In this document: positions 24,963 through 34,500 of the stretch, piece after piece
How the letters are laid out: the number at the start of each line of letters is the position of its first letter
Position numbering within the stretch: the first letter of the stretch is position 1
DNA from: JAXGOI01 sp040767605
GTDB taxonomy: Bacteria > Bacillota > Dehalobacteriia > UBA4068
Length of the DNA: 64,000 bases
Reading direction: 5' to 3'
Assembly: GCA_040767605.1 (NCBI GenBank)
Contig: JAXGOI010000001.1
Location: 992,001-1,056,000 of the forward strand
Made by a program: the position numbers and the translations under genes
Notes under the pieces: generated by a model
Seen by the model: the letters and a program-made list of their open reading frames with translations, nothing else
What the model was told of the DNA's origin: nothing
Databases searched by the model: none

Positions 24963-25541
24963 ATGCAAAAAACTATTGACGCTTCGGGCTGGCAATGCCC
25001 AAAACCTATTATAGAAGCAAAAAAGGCCTTAAAAGAAATAGATTCCGGGGCAATTAAAATAATTACCGATAATACAACGGCTTTAAATAATTTGCTGGGC
25101 TTTGCTAAAAGCAGCGGCTATAAAGCAAGCCATGAAGAAAATAACGGCCGCTATTATATAACCATAGAAAAGGCCTTAAGCTGCGATTGTTCCGCCATGC
25201 CCTTAGATAAAGCGGTTATAGTAATTAAAACGAATATTTTAGGCCAAGGCAGCGATGAGCTTGGCTTAAGTTTGATGAAAAGCTATATTTTTGCCTTAAC
25301 CGAGCTGGAGAAAAAGCCCGAAACCCTTATTTTTATGAACAGCGGGGTTTTCCTTACCACCCAGGGCTCTCCTGTTTGCGAAAGCCTGGAGCTTTTAGAG
25401 GCGGCCGGGGTAGAAATCCTTTCCTGCGGAACCTGCTTAGACTTTTTTAATCTCAGCGATAAGCTGCTTTTTGGTCGGGCCGGGAATATGTACACCTTTG
25501 CGGAAAAAATGAGCCAGGCCTCAAATACTCTTATTATATAA
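24963..25541 (+). CDS. yedF: YedF-type sulfurtransferase-like selenium metabolism protein
   Basis: The 192-residue protein joins an N-terminal TusA/SirA domain (about 1-75; DASGWQCPKPIIEAKKAL with Cys12 of the CPxP motif) to a C-terminal DsrE-like domain (about 80-190; ILSCGTCLDFF provides two further Cys). This fusion is the YedF family found with selenium-using systems, thought to deliver selenium or sulfur as persulfide/perselenide. No selD or selA is in the window. The next gene (DUF3343) is its usual companion. Confidence 0.85.
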   Translation: MQKTIDASGWQCPKPIIEAKKALKEIDSGAIKIITDNTTALNNLLGFAKSSGYKASHEENNGRYYITIEKALSCDCSAMPLDKAVIVIKTNILGQGSDELGLSLMKSYIFALTELEKKPETLIFMNSGVFLTTQGSPVCESLELLEAAGVEILSCGTCLDFFNLSDKLLFGRAGNMYTFAEKMSQASNTLII

Positions 25542-25559
25542 ATCTTTTAGGGGGTTTTA

Positions 25560-25829
25560 ATGATAAACGGTGCCTATATACTTTCCTTTGATTCCACCAG
25601 CCATGCCATAGGAGCGGAAAAAACCCTTGAGACAGTTTTCCCCCTTACGGTAATTCCAACCCCTAGGGAAATTACCCAGCACTGCGGCCTTTCACTTAAA
25701 ATTAACCATCAAAGTTTAGATGATATTTTGCGGGAAATTAAAAGCCTTCCCTTTCCCTGTACTCTTTATTTTTTAGGGGCGGAAAAACAAAAACCCCGCA
25801 GCCTAAAGGTTATTTATAAAAGCGGTTAA
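25560..25829 (+). CDS. DUF3343 putative Se/S carrier-like protein
   Basis: The 89-residue protein belongs to DUF3343: the start GAYILSFDSTSHAIGAEKTL, the TPREITQHCGLSLKI motif with a single conserved Cys near residue 42, and the C-terminal part are typical. The family is predicted to carry sulfur or selenium, mainly because it travels with YedF. It starts 18 bp after yedF. A paralogue lies at 46788-47024. Confidence 0.8.
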   Translation: MINGAYILSFDSTSHAIGAEKTLETVFPLTVIPTPREITQHCGLSLKINHQSLDDILREIKSLPFPCTLYFLGAEKQKPRSLKVIYKSG

Positions 25830-25872
25830 CCTATATTATAGCGCAATTAAAAAATTTTAAGGCGGGTAAAGC

Positions 25873-26250
25873 ATGAAAAAACTATCCTTCTCCATGGAAA
25901 ATTATTTAGAGGCAATTTATGAGCTCTCCTCAGAAAACCAGGGGGTGCGCCTTACGGATATTGCCGAAAGAATGGGGGTTACCAAAGCCAGCGCCAATAA
26001 TGCCATGGCGGTTTTGGCGGAAAAGGGTCTGGTAGATAAAGAAAAATACCAGGAGGTTTTTCTTACCCCCCATGGGATTAAGCTGGCTAAGTTTACCTCC
26101 CAAAAGCATCATACCCTGGAGGAGTTTTTTATCCGCATCCTTAAAATTAATCCCAAAATCGCCAATAAAGATGCCTGCGCCATAGAGCATGTTATAAGCG
26201 ATGATATTATTTATGCCATGCAGGATTATCTTGCCGGGCATTCCCGGTAA
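25873..26250 (+). CDS. DtxR/MntR-family metal-dependent regulator
   Basis: The 125-residue protein has the N-terminal winged helix (SFSMENYLEAIYELSSENQGVRLTDIAERMGVTKASANNAMAVLAEKGLV), which is the DtxR/MntR/IdeR signature, and a dimerisation and metal-binding part with Cys, Glu and His in DACAIEHVIS. It lacks the third SH3-like domain, as MntR does. The metal, manganese or iron, cannot be decided. No metal transporter is adjacent; it follows the yedF/DUF3343 pair by 43 bp and might be co-transcribed with it. Confidence 0.85.
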   Translation: MKKLSFSMENYLEAIYELSSENQGVRLTDIAERMGVTKASANNAMAVLAEKGLVDKEKYQEVFLTPHGIKLAKFTSQKHHTLEEFFIRILKINPKIANKDACAIEHVISDDIIYAMQDYLAGHSR

Positions 26251-26295
26251 ACCCCGGCTGAAATTTTATCTTTAAGATTACTTTATATTAAATTA

Positions 26296-26326
26296 AAAAG
26301 CCCCGGAAGTTTCCGGGGCTTTTTTG
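26296..26326. terminator. Bidirectional terminator between dtxR-type gene and symporter gene
   Basis: AAAAGCCCCGGAA-GT-TTCCGGGGCTTTTTT, a perfect stem with T-runs on both strands. Confidence 0.9.
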
Positions 26327-26382
26327 ATACAGTATTTTTGACACGCTGTTTTAAATAAAGACCACTTTATTTTCAGCTTAAT

Positions 26383-27939
26383 TTAAGCGGTAGGAACCTT
26401 TTCCCCCTGAACAGCAAGATCTTCCCATTTAACAGGCTTATTAGTCCGTACATCCATAAGAGGCATGGGAGGGCAGCTCTTTTGGGTTGCCAGGGAAACA
26501 ACAACCATAACAACCAAGCTGACAAGCATGGGGATAAATACCAAGGCCCAGAAAGGCTCGGGGAAAGGTGTTCTTTGAACAATCATCATTATGGCAATTA
26601 CCACAGCGCCGGAAAGCATGCCGGAAACCCCGCCCCATTTATTGGCTTTCTTCCAGTAAAGAGCCAAAGTTAAGGGGAAGAAAAGCATGCCCCCCTGCAT
26701 GGTAAAGCCTACAACCATCAGGGTAAATACGGATTCAGTCATAACCCCTAAAATAGTGGCTAGTACCCCAATTGCCGCAACTGACCAGCGAGTCCATTTG
26801 GTAAGGTCACTATCCACATAGCTCTGGCCCTTCCATTCCTTCCAAGGACGGATAAGGTCATTGGAAATAATAGCGGCAGGAGCAAATAATGCGGAGTCCG
26901 CGGAGCTCATAATTGCAGCTAAGAGGCCGACTAAGAAAATAGCCAGCATTAAGGGATGCATAAATTGCACGGCTAAAAGAGGTATTAGCATTTCGCTGTC
27001 TCTTGCAATTATTTCTACATTAGCGGCGCTAATAATACCCTGCTCCGCCAAAAGATTGGACCAAGCCCCGATGAAAACAACCAAAAGGCCGAGGCCAGCC
27101 ATGAGAACGCCGGAGATAACCCCGGACCATTTGGCAACATCGCCGGTTCTGGCTACCAGGCTGCGCTGAAGAACGTCGGCTCCGGGAACCGCACCGGCAG
27201 AGGTGCCTACCCATAAGGCAAGATAGGTTAAAATACCCACCAGCCCGGCGGAGCCCGGTTCTGGAGCAAAGGAGAAGAAATCCGACCCCATAAGGGAAAC
27301 CGCGGCATCGTGGCCGCCGACATCATTAACATGCCCTAAAACTACAGGGAAGAGAATTAAAATACCGATAATAAGAATCCCAACCTGAAGAAAGTCTGTC
27401 CAGGCAACGGCTGTAATACCCCCCATATAGGTATAAACAATAATAATAATCCCGGAAAGAATAGCCATTGTTAAGAAATCCCAGCCTAAAATACTTTGGA
27501 AGACTTTACCTGCCGCCGCTACCTGGGAGGCCCCAAAAAATGTAAATGTCGGAATCATGCAAAGGGAAGCAATTGAAGCCCCGACATTACCAAAGCGATT
27601 AGCATAAACGCTACCGGCAGAAACCGCCCCGGTTTTTCTGATAATTTTTAAATAGAAAAGACCGGCAATAATTAAGCAAAGACAAGCCCCGAAAGGATCG
27701 GGAATACTTTCCCGCAGGCCGGAGCTATACGCAATACCCGCGCCGCCGATAATAGTACCGCCGCAGATGAAAGTTGCCAGCAAAGTGGCTGTAACCAGCC
27801 AAAGAGGCATTTTGCCCCCGGCAACCATATAATCATCTGAAGAAGCACTGGTCTTTTTCCCTGCCCACCAACCAATAAATAACATGCCAGCTAAATAAAT
27901 AATAACAAAAGCAATTAATAAACCTGCATTTTCAACCAT
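26383..27939 (-). CDS. Sodium:solute symporter family transporter
   Basis: The 518-residue membrane protein has about 13 spans. Typical SSS features are the N-terminal DDYMVAGGKMPLWLVTATLLATFICGGTIIGGAG, the central YTYMGGITAVAWTDFLQ and the segment ALFAPAAIISNDLIRPW. Start ATG at 27939 is chosen because AGGGGGG lies seven bases before it; the TTG two codons earlier is less well placed. Codons are smoother than in neighbouring genes, suggesting strong expression. The substrate (pantothenate, proline, carboxylate, amine) cannot be told from sequence; the nearby aminotransferase and MerR unit make an amino compound possible. Confidence 0.88.
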   Translation of the reverse strand: MVENAGLLIAFVIIYLAGMLFIGWWAGKKTSASSDDYMVAGGKMPLWLVTATLLATFICGGTIIGGAGIAYSSGLRESIPDPFGACLCLIIAGLFYLKIIRKTGAVSAGSVYANRFGNVGASIASLCMIPTFTFFGASQVAAAGKVFQSILGWDFLTMAILSGIIIIVYTYMGGITAVAWTDFLQVGILIIGILILFPVVLGHVNDVGGHDAAVSLMGSDFFSFAPEPGSAGLVGILTYLALWVGTSAGAVPGADVLQRSLVARTGDVAKWSGVISGVLMAGLGLLVVFIGAWSNLLAEQGIISAANVEIIARDSEMLIPLLAVQFMHPLMLAIFLVGLLAAIMSSADSALFAPAAIISNDLIRPWKEWKGQSYVDSDLTKWTRWSVAAIGVLATILGVMTESVFTLMVVGFTMQGGMLFFPLTLALYWKKANKWGGVSGMLSGAVVIAIMMIVQRTPFPEPFWALVFIPMLVSLVVMVVVSLATQKSCPPMPLMDVRTNKPVKWEDLAVQGEKVPTA

Positions 27940-28349
27940 TACCAAACCCCCCTTGTTTTTTCTTTAAAAAAATTTATGTTAAAATAAGCGCCGAAAAATC
28001 CTTTGGGCGCGGCGGCTTATTTTAAATTAATTTTAAACGAGAGTCCGCGCTAAAGGTCAAGGGGTGAATTTTCGCAATATTGAGCCTTTTGTTCACCATA
28101 GCCTAGATATTACCTTATTTCCCTTAATAATCAAAAAACCTTTAGCGTGCTCCATGTTTTGGGAATAACCGGAGGCTGCTCCAATGCCCTATATGGGGGC
28201 CTTTAAATATTATTTACTTATTCAGCTTAATTTATTTATTCTTAGTTTTGTTTATTATCTTATCTCTTATTTTTATCTCCCTTCTTTTTATCTCTTAATT
28301 TTAATCTTTTTTATTTCAGCTATTGTTTAAACTTTTTACTTAAATATTT
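27940..28349. other. Leader region of the symporter gene plus pyrimidine-rich tract
   Basis: No gene seen. For the reverse strand, TTGACC (28055-28060) and TTTAAA (28032-28037) with 17 bp between them are a possible promoter. A G+C-richer patch at 28135-28205 can form nested short stems (GGAG-CAGC-CTCC inside GGG...CCC) of unknown meaning. Bases 28228-28330 are strongly pyrimidine-rich on the forward strand with repeated TTATCTC. Confidence 0.4.
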
Positions 28350-28373
28350 AAGGGCCTTACTAATAAGGCCCTT
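28350..28373. terminator. Hairpin downstream of trxB
   Basis: AAGGGCCTTA-CTAA-TAAGGCCCTT, 10-bp perfect stem, in the right place to end the reverse-strand trxB transcript. Confidence 0.65.
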
Positions 28374-28424
28374 TGTCTTTTTATCTATATTCTTCTGTTT
28401 TTATCTTAGTTTATATTGCTCTCT

Positions 28425-29378
28425 TTAAAGGCGGCCAATATAGGCCGCAGCCTCGGAGCCTGCCACGGCACCGTCTGCGGCGGCTGTAACCAGCTGGCGT
28501 AAAAGCTTTGTTCTGGTATCTCCGGCAGCCCAAACCCCATCAAGATTTGTTTTGCACTCCTCTTTGGCCTCCACATAGCCGTCTTTATCTAAGTTTATTT
28601 GCCCGGCAAAAAGCTGGTTTTGCGGGGCAAGGCCTACGGCAATAAAAGCCCCGGCAATTTCTAAAGTTTTTTCTTCCCCGCTTTTTTTATTTTTAACCCG
28701 GGCGGCTTTAAGGGTATCCTCCCCTAAAAATTCTTCTACCTGGCTATCGTATAAAACTTCTACATTCTCTTTACTTAAAATGGCATCAACCAAAACCTTT
28801 TCCCCCCGGAAGGCATCCCTGCGGTGTACCAAATAAACCTTAGGGCAAATATTAGCCAGGAATAAGACATCGCTTAAGGCCGTATTGCCGCCGCCGATTA
28901 CCATGGTAGCCTTCCCCCGGTAAAAGGCGCCGTCGCAAGTTGCGCAGTAGGAAATACCCCGGCCTCGGTATTTATCTTCACCCTTACAGCCTAAATTTCT
29001 ATGGGAGGCCCCGGTTGCAATAATTACCGCCTTGGCCTGATATAGCGCCCTATTGGTAGTAACGGTTTTTATTTGGCTTTTTAAATCCGCCTCCTGGATT
29101 TTCTGATAAACTATTTTTGCCCCTAAGTTTTTGGCCTGCTCATACAGGCCTTGGGCAAAATCAAAGCCGCTTATTTGAGCAATTGAGGGGTAATTTTCCA
29201 CCAATGAGGTATTAATTATTTGCCCGCCGTGAACATTGCCTTCAATTAAGGTTACGGTGCATCCTGCTCTCAGCCCGTATATAGCCGCGCTTAGGCCCGC
29301 GGTTCCCGCCCCTATAATTAAAATATCCGTATTCTCCGTATTTTGGTTTATTTCAGCTTTTAAATCTTTATTTTCCAT
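28425..29378 (-). CDS. trxB: Thioredoxin reductase
   Basis: This 317-residue FAD/NADPH enzyme reduces thioredoxin. It shows the FAD motif IIGAGTAGLSAAIYGLRAG (about 21-39), the redox pair Cys145/Cys148 in CATCDG, the NADPH motif VIGGGNTALSD and the C-terminal GVWAAGDTR. Length is normal; the first 16 residues before TDILIIG are an unconserved polar extension. ATG preceded by GAGGGG. It stands alone, without a thioredoxin gene nearby. Confidence 0.94.
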   Translation of the reverse strand: MENKDLKAEINQNTENTDILIIGAGTAGLSAAIYGLRAGCTVTLIEGNVHGGQIINTSLVENYPSIAQISGFDFAQGLYEQAKNLGAKIVYQKIQEADLKSQIKTVTTNRALYQAKAVIIATGASHRNLGCKGEDKYRGRGISYCATCDGAFYRGKATMVIGGGNTALSDVLFLANICPKVYLVHRRDAFRGEKVLVDAILSKENVEVLYDSQVEEFLGEDTLKAARVKNKKSGEEKTLEIAGAFIAVGLAPQNQLFAGQINLDKDGYVEAKEECKTNLDGVWAAGDTRTKLLRQLVTAAADGAVAGSEAAAYIGRL

Positions 29379-29592
29379 AATTATTCCCCTCCGGCAAATT
29401 ATTCTTTAAAATTTATTTAAGCCTTAATAAAAAAACTTACTAAGTAATATTCCCTTTAAAAATCAATATTCCCTTTTATTCCCCTAAAATATACCTTATA
29501 TTCGGTCTTAAAGAATTAAGCCCTGGGTGAGCTTAGCTTTTTTAATCCCTAAGTATAGTTTATTTTTTAGAGTCCCCCCCTTAATGTTTTAT

Positions 29593-29620
29593 TTGCTTTA
29601 TCAATTGATTATGTTATAAT
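29593..29620 (+). promoter_or_regulatory. Candidate sigma-A promoter of the pyridoxamine kinase gene
   Basis: TTGCTT at 29593-29598 and a perfect TATAAT at 29615-29620, 16 bp apart, 33 bases before the ATG. Confidence 0.6.
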
Positions 29621-29653
29621 ATTTTAGACTTTAGTATAAAAGAGGTGTAATGT

Positions 29654-30493
29654 ATGACCCCTAATTTACCCCGGGTTGCCGCCGTACACGATGTTTCCGG
29701 CTATGGGAAATGCGCTTTAACTGTGGCAATGCCCGTTATTTCCGCCATGGGGGTAGAGGTTTGCCCTCTGCCTACCGCTTTGCTTTCTACCAATACACTT
29801 TTTGAAAACTTTACCTTTTTTGATTTTACCCCTCATATGAAGGCCTATTTAGACCACTGGAAGCAATTAGGCCTGGCCTTTGATAGTGTTTACAGCGGCT
29901 TTTTAGGCTCCGGAGAGCAAATAGGCATAGTCTCCCGCTTAATTAATGAATTTGAAAGCGGCATCAGCATTATTGATCCGGTTATGGGGGATAACGGAAT
30001 TGTAATAAAAACCTATACCCCCGAGATGTGCCGGGAAATGGCCAATTTAGTTGCCCTTGCGGATTTTGCAACCCCCAATATTACCGAGGCCTGTATTCTT
30101 ACAGGGCGGGAATATTCCGGAGAGGTGCTGAATAGGGCAGATACCAAGGCTATCTGCGAGGATATAAAAAGCCTTGGCACAAAAAATATTGTTTTAACCG
30201 GGGTGCAAAGGGACAATAAGCTTTATAATTGCGGCATAGAGGAAAACGGCAATTATTTTGAGCTTGATATAGACCTTTTGCCCTTCCATATGCACGGGAC
30301 GGGAGATCTTTTTACCAGCATTATTGTAGGGGGGCTTATGCGGGGCTATAACCTTAAGGAAAGCGTAAACTCCGCCGCCCATTTTGTATATGACGCCATG
30401 AAATACAGCAAAGATATTGAAGATATTTTTGACAGAGGCGTAGCCTTTGAACCCTTAAGCTATAAGCTGGGTAAAGGAATATACACCGGCTAA
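29654..30493 (+). CDS. Pyridoxamine/pyridoxal kinase family protein
   Basis: The 279-residue kinase has the PdxK/PdxY-type start RVAAVHDVSGYGKCALTVAMPVISAMG, the central DPVMGDNG, and the anion-hole/catalytic motif HGTGDLF, where Asp acts as base. It would phosphorylate pyridoxal, pyridoxamine or pyridoxine to the cofactor form used by aminotransferases such as the one at 23313. The related HMP kinase ThiD is less likely because of the SGYGKCAL start. GAGGTG precedes the ATG. Confidence 0.87.
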   Translation: MTPNLPRVAAVHDVSGYGKCALTVAMPVISAMGVEVCPLPTALLSTNTLFENFTFFDFTPHMKAYLDHWKQLGLAFDSVYSGFLGSGEQIGIVSRLINEFESGISIIDPVMGDNGIVIKTYTPEMCREMANLVALADFATPNITEACILTGREYSGEVLNRADTKAICEDIKSLGTKNIVLTGVQRDNKLYNCGIEENGNYFELDIDLLPFHMHGTGDLFTSIIVGGLMRGYNLKESVNSAAHFVYDAMKYSKDIEDIFDRGVAFEPLSYKLGKGIYTG

Positions 30494-30510
30494 GGCTTAA
30501 ACCGCTTATA

Positions 30511-30547
30511 AAAAAGCATACCCCAAAATAAATGGGGTATGCTTTTT
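30511..30547. terminator. Bidirectional terminator after the pyridoxamine kinase gene
   Basis: AAAAAGCATACCCC pairs with GGGGTATGCTTTTT over a nine-base loop; T-runs on both strands. Confidence 0.9.
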
Positions 30548-30653
30548 ATTTTTTAGCTTTTTGTTTTTTAGCTTTACTTTTAATTATATTATACCCATAT
30601 TATAAATAAAGACAGGCAATTAATTATAGCCGCCGGTTTAATATAATGCTAAT

Positions 30654-31553
30654 TTAATATAATAAAGTAAAATAACTGGTAACCTCCATTTGGCTATCCC
30701 TCATTACTCTGCCGGAATTTGTATTTGCCAGGCAAGTATAAGAACTCCGGCCTAATTCCAGCATATATTCCAATAAAGAAGCCATTATGGTAGGGGAATC
30801 TAAATAAGTGCTGTCCAATTGGGCAATAGTGCGGCTGTCGTAGTTTGCCAAAAAGCGGGCCGTTTCGGCATCTTTGGCTTCAGCCTGGGTCATATTTAAA
30901 TTATGAGAAAAATCTATTGAGGCAATAATTGCCCCCTCGTTATCCAGCCAGGGTTTTATGGCATTTATAAGCCTTTTAATTTTTTCTGGCGGGTATTTAT
31001 AATGCAAAACCAAAGGGACAATTTTTGCCTCCGGCAGATAATAGGCAATATAGGGCATTAAAGCCCCCATGCTGTGCTCGGAGAGAAAAAACTCATCCCA
31101 AACCTCTACAAGCCCGGTTTTAAGAAGGGCTTCTATGGCGTCGGTTTCCGGCATTACCCTGCCCCCCGCCGTTTGCCAAATACCTTGGGTGGTAAGAGCC
31201 GGGGCCCCGCTATTACTATGATTGGGGCCGATTAAAAAAACTATTTTAGGGGGGTCTCTTTGAAGCTGGGCAATGGCCTGGGCCGCTAAATTACCCACCA
31301 AAGCATGGTGAGGGGCAACCACAGCCTTCCAGGAATTTATATTGGGGGGGTAATCCGCCATTTCAACTTTTGGGGGCAGCAGGGAAAAAAAGGCCTCGGG
31401 GGGCACAAAGCAATTTGTATTAATTATAAAATCCTCTTTATTCAGGGCATTATTAAGAGGAGCCTGCCGGGCGCAGGCTCCTAACATTAAACATATTAAT
31501 AAAAGTAAAGCGCATATTTGTATTTTTAGGGTATTTTTTTTAGCCTTTAACAT
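30654..31553 (-). CDS. Memo-like (AmmeMemoRadiSam protein B) lipoprotein
   Basis: The 299-residue protein has a lipoprotein signal (hydrophobic 10-25, lipobox LGAC with Cys27). The rest is a Memo domain: VVAPHHALVGNLAA, IGPNHSNSGAP, the EHSMGALMPYI segment, and SIDFSHNL are its conserved metal-type His regions. Memo proteins usually sit in the cytoplasm with AMMECR1 and a radical SAM protein; here the protein is exported and those partners are absent. It lies 42 bp after the alpha-2-macroglobulin gene in the same direction and probably belongs to its operon. Function unknown. Confidence 0.82.
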   Translation of the reverse strand: MLKAKKNTLKIQICALLLLICLMLGACARQAPLNNALNKEDFIINTNCFVPPEAFFSLLPPKVEMADYPPNINSWKAVVAPHHALVGNLAAQAIAQLQRDPPKIVFLIGPNHSNSGAPALTTQGIWQTAGGRVMPETDAIEALLKTGLVEVWDEFFLSEHSMGALMPYIAYYLPEAKIVPLVLHYKYPPEKIKRLINAIKPWLDNEGAIIASIDFSHNLNMTQAEAKDAETARFLANYDSRTIAQLDSTYLDSPTIMASLLEYMLELGRSSYTCLANTNSGRVMRDSQMEVTSYFTLLY

Positions 31554-31595
31554 TGTCTTCCCGCCTTAATTGGGGAGTTTTTTTGCCTAAACCCC

Positions 31596-34500
31596 TTAAT
31601 ACTTAATAAAAACCCTGTCTTCTTCCCCTTGGGCATAGGTATTAAAGTGTTTGCCATGGGTCAGGCTGGGGGGCTCCGCCTTAAAACTCCCCTCGGCGCT
31701 GGCCCGGGCAAAATATTTTATTTTCCCTAAAGCGGCGTTTTTCTCTTTATATACGGCAAAGTGAAGCTCTTTATCCCCCGCCTGAATAAGCCAAACATTA
31801 TCGCTTGTAAAATTTAGGGCTACATAGCTTAGGCCTGCGGGTAAATACTCCACAATTTTATAATAACCGTCGGGGGCATCCTCTGAAATGGAAAAGCTTA
31901 AATTAATTCCCACCCGGCCCCGCTGAGCCAGATTTTGATTAAGCTCTTCATCTGAGGGATATTGCCTTTCTATATTAAGGGCGGAGGAAGCCGGGTTTGC
32001 CTCGGGCAGGCCTTCTTCTTTAAAAATAGTTGTTAGGGTAATTGCCCCTTTTATATTCTTAAATTCAATCTTTGGCAAATCTTCGGCCAAAAGCGTTAGG
32101 GCATAATAGCCGTTTTCGCTTAAATCTACCTGATTTTTCTCTCCGTTTAAAATATATTCAAAAGAGGTATCCTCAATGGGGCGGGCTAAACGGGCCTGTA
32201 AAATACCTAACTTTTCTAAAAGGAAATAATCCTCCTCGCTGGTGTTTTCCAAAATATACTCATACAAGCCATCCCCTTGGGGGAGGTTAAATATATTCGC
32301 CAGTAAGGCCAAACGGGCCGTGGCCTTTAAAACCTCCTGCCTGTCCCCATCTATTTTAGCCCGGAAAAGATTATTAACAGGCTCTGCCCATTGTTCCGTA
32401 AAGGGGGCCGCCAAAGCTCCGGCATTGGCACCGTCTCCCGCAAAATAAAGGGCAATAATTAAATTTAATCTGTTTTCGGCCCCAATCTCCGGCAGGGCCA
32501 AAAGCTGCTGAATTTGATTAAGCACCGGCTGGGAAAGGGCGGCAAGACCCCATAAGGAAAAGGAGGCCTGTGTATAATCAGGAGTATCCCCGGCCCGGGC
32601 TTGCTTTAAAGTATTTTGAAAATAAAGGATAAGCCCTTCTTTTGCCAGGCTTTCCCCGGCGAAGGAGGCAGCCAAAACGCTTGCCTCTAAATTCGCCCCG
32701 GAATAAGGCAAAATTGCCAGGCCATTATCCGCCTGATATTTAAATAACTGTTCCTTCCAGGCTCTTTCTTCTTCCGGGCCGGGAATATCCCCAATTTCAA
32801 AATTCTCGGCTAAAAGCTTTTTAGCCAAATGGGCGGCCAGCCTCTGCTCTAAACGGATATCATCCTGGGCCGCCAAATTATACAAACCCTGCAAGGCTAA
32901 ATTTTGTTTTTCATCGCTGAAGAATAAATTTATAAGGCTATTCCCCGCTTCTTTTGCCCCCTGGGGTATTAAGCCCGGCCTTAAAAGCTCCTGAATTTGC
33001 CTGGTATGGCTTATATGGCTGTTTATAACCTTAAAAGAAGTTTTTATATTATCCTCATATTCGCCCCATTTGGCATTGATAAAAACTTCGTATTCCCCGG
33101 CCGTCAGCTCCGGCAGGGGGAAATCCGTCCAGGCATAGGAGGGGCCGCTATTACTTTCCTCATAATTTAATTGGGGAATTTTAAGAGTATATTCAATTTG
33201 AGCATTCTCCGAAAGGGCAAGCCCCGCGCTGCGAAGGGCTAAAACAGGGGCATCTCCGGCTAAATAGCTTTCTTCCCGGCGGCAATCGGCAAAAAAGGGC
33301 AAGGTGGCATCTATGCTTTGGCTGCCGCTATCCGCCCAAATGCCCGGGGCATAGGCCTGCCAAATTAAACGCCAGGAGGTTATATTATCCGGCAGGGTAA
33401 ATTCTATTTCCCCCTTGCCGTTTTTATCTGTTTTAACCGTGGTAAAGAGGGCCGTATCCCTAAAGTCTTCCCGGGCGCCGTCCCCTTCCCCCCCTTGTTC
33501 CGCTCCGTCCATATTATCCTGAGAAATATGGCTGATTAAAGTATAAAAATAATTGCTGTAAAGATTGCCAAAAAGCCTGTCGGCAATATTTACATATTGA
33601 TCCCTAAGGGCAAGAAGGGCCTCATCAACTAAATTTAAATTAATATAGCCTTCCAGAGGATTGCCGTCTTTATCCTTTAAATCTACTTTTAATTTAACAT
33701 TTTGGCCTGGGCCGTAGCTTTCTTTATCGGCCTCAATTAAAACCTGAGGCTTTTTATTTTCTTTATCTATTATATGGGTTGTTTGGGCGGCATAATAGGT
33801 ACGGCCGTCAAAATATACGGCTGCCAAATTAATATTGGGTATATATTCCTCTAAAAAATCGTAGCTGTAATTGCCGCTTTTTTGCACATGATAATCAAGT
33901 ATCTCTTTGCGGCTGCGGAAAATAAGCACATTGCCCTTTTCCGCATTTAGGTTTTCCTCCCCCCATTTAAGGGTGGTATTTACCGTTTCTCCGGGGGCAA
34001 AGGCATTGCGGTAATCCGGCGTTTGAATGCTTAAATAACGGTAGGAATTAAAATCCCCCACGCTTTTTAAGGCAGGGATATAATATTCCCGCACCATTTC
34101 CCGGCCTTTAGTATCTTTGGCCTTCAGAGTGAGGCTATAGGCATTTTCGTCCCCAAGGGGCAGGCTTGTGCTTAATTCCCCGCCGCTGCCTATAACTAAG
34201 GGGAAAGACGCCTCCTCCTCATAGCGCAAATCATAATAATACCTGGGCTCCACCTGTTTTGTATAGGGGTTATAATAGCTTCCGCTTTCTTTTTTATCCC
34301 ATTCATGGCGGCGTAATACAGCCTCAATATTAAGGGCTCCTTTTAAATTTATGCGGGCCTCTTCCTCTAAATTTCCGGTATAATCCTGGATTTTATTAAT
34401 ATCTACGGCAAAGGCCTCGGCATCTATAAGGGCCGTATTTTGCTGGCGCTTAACTTTTGCCCTAAGCTGAATATCGCTGTTAAAAACAAGGATGGAAAAA

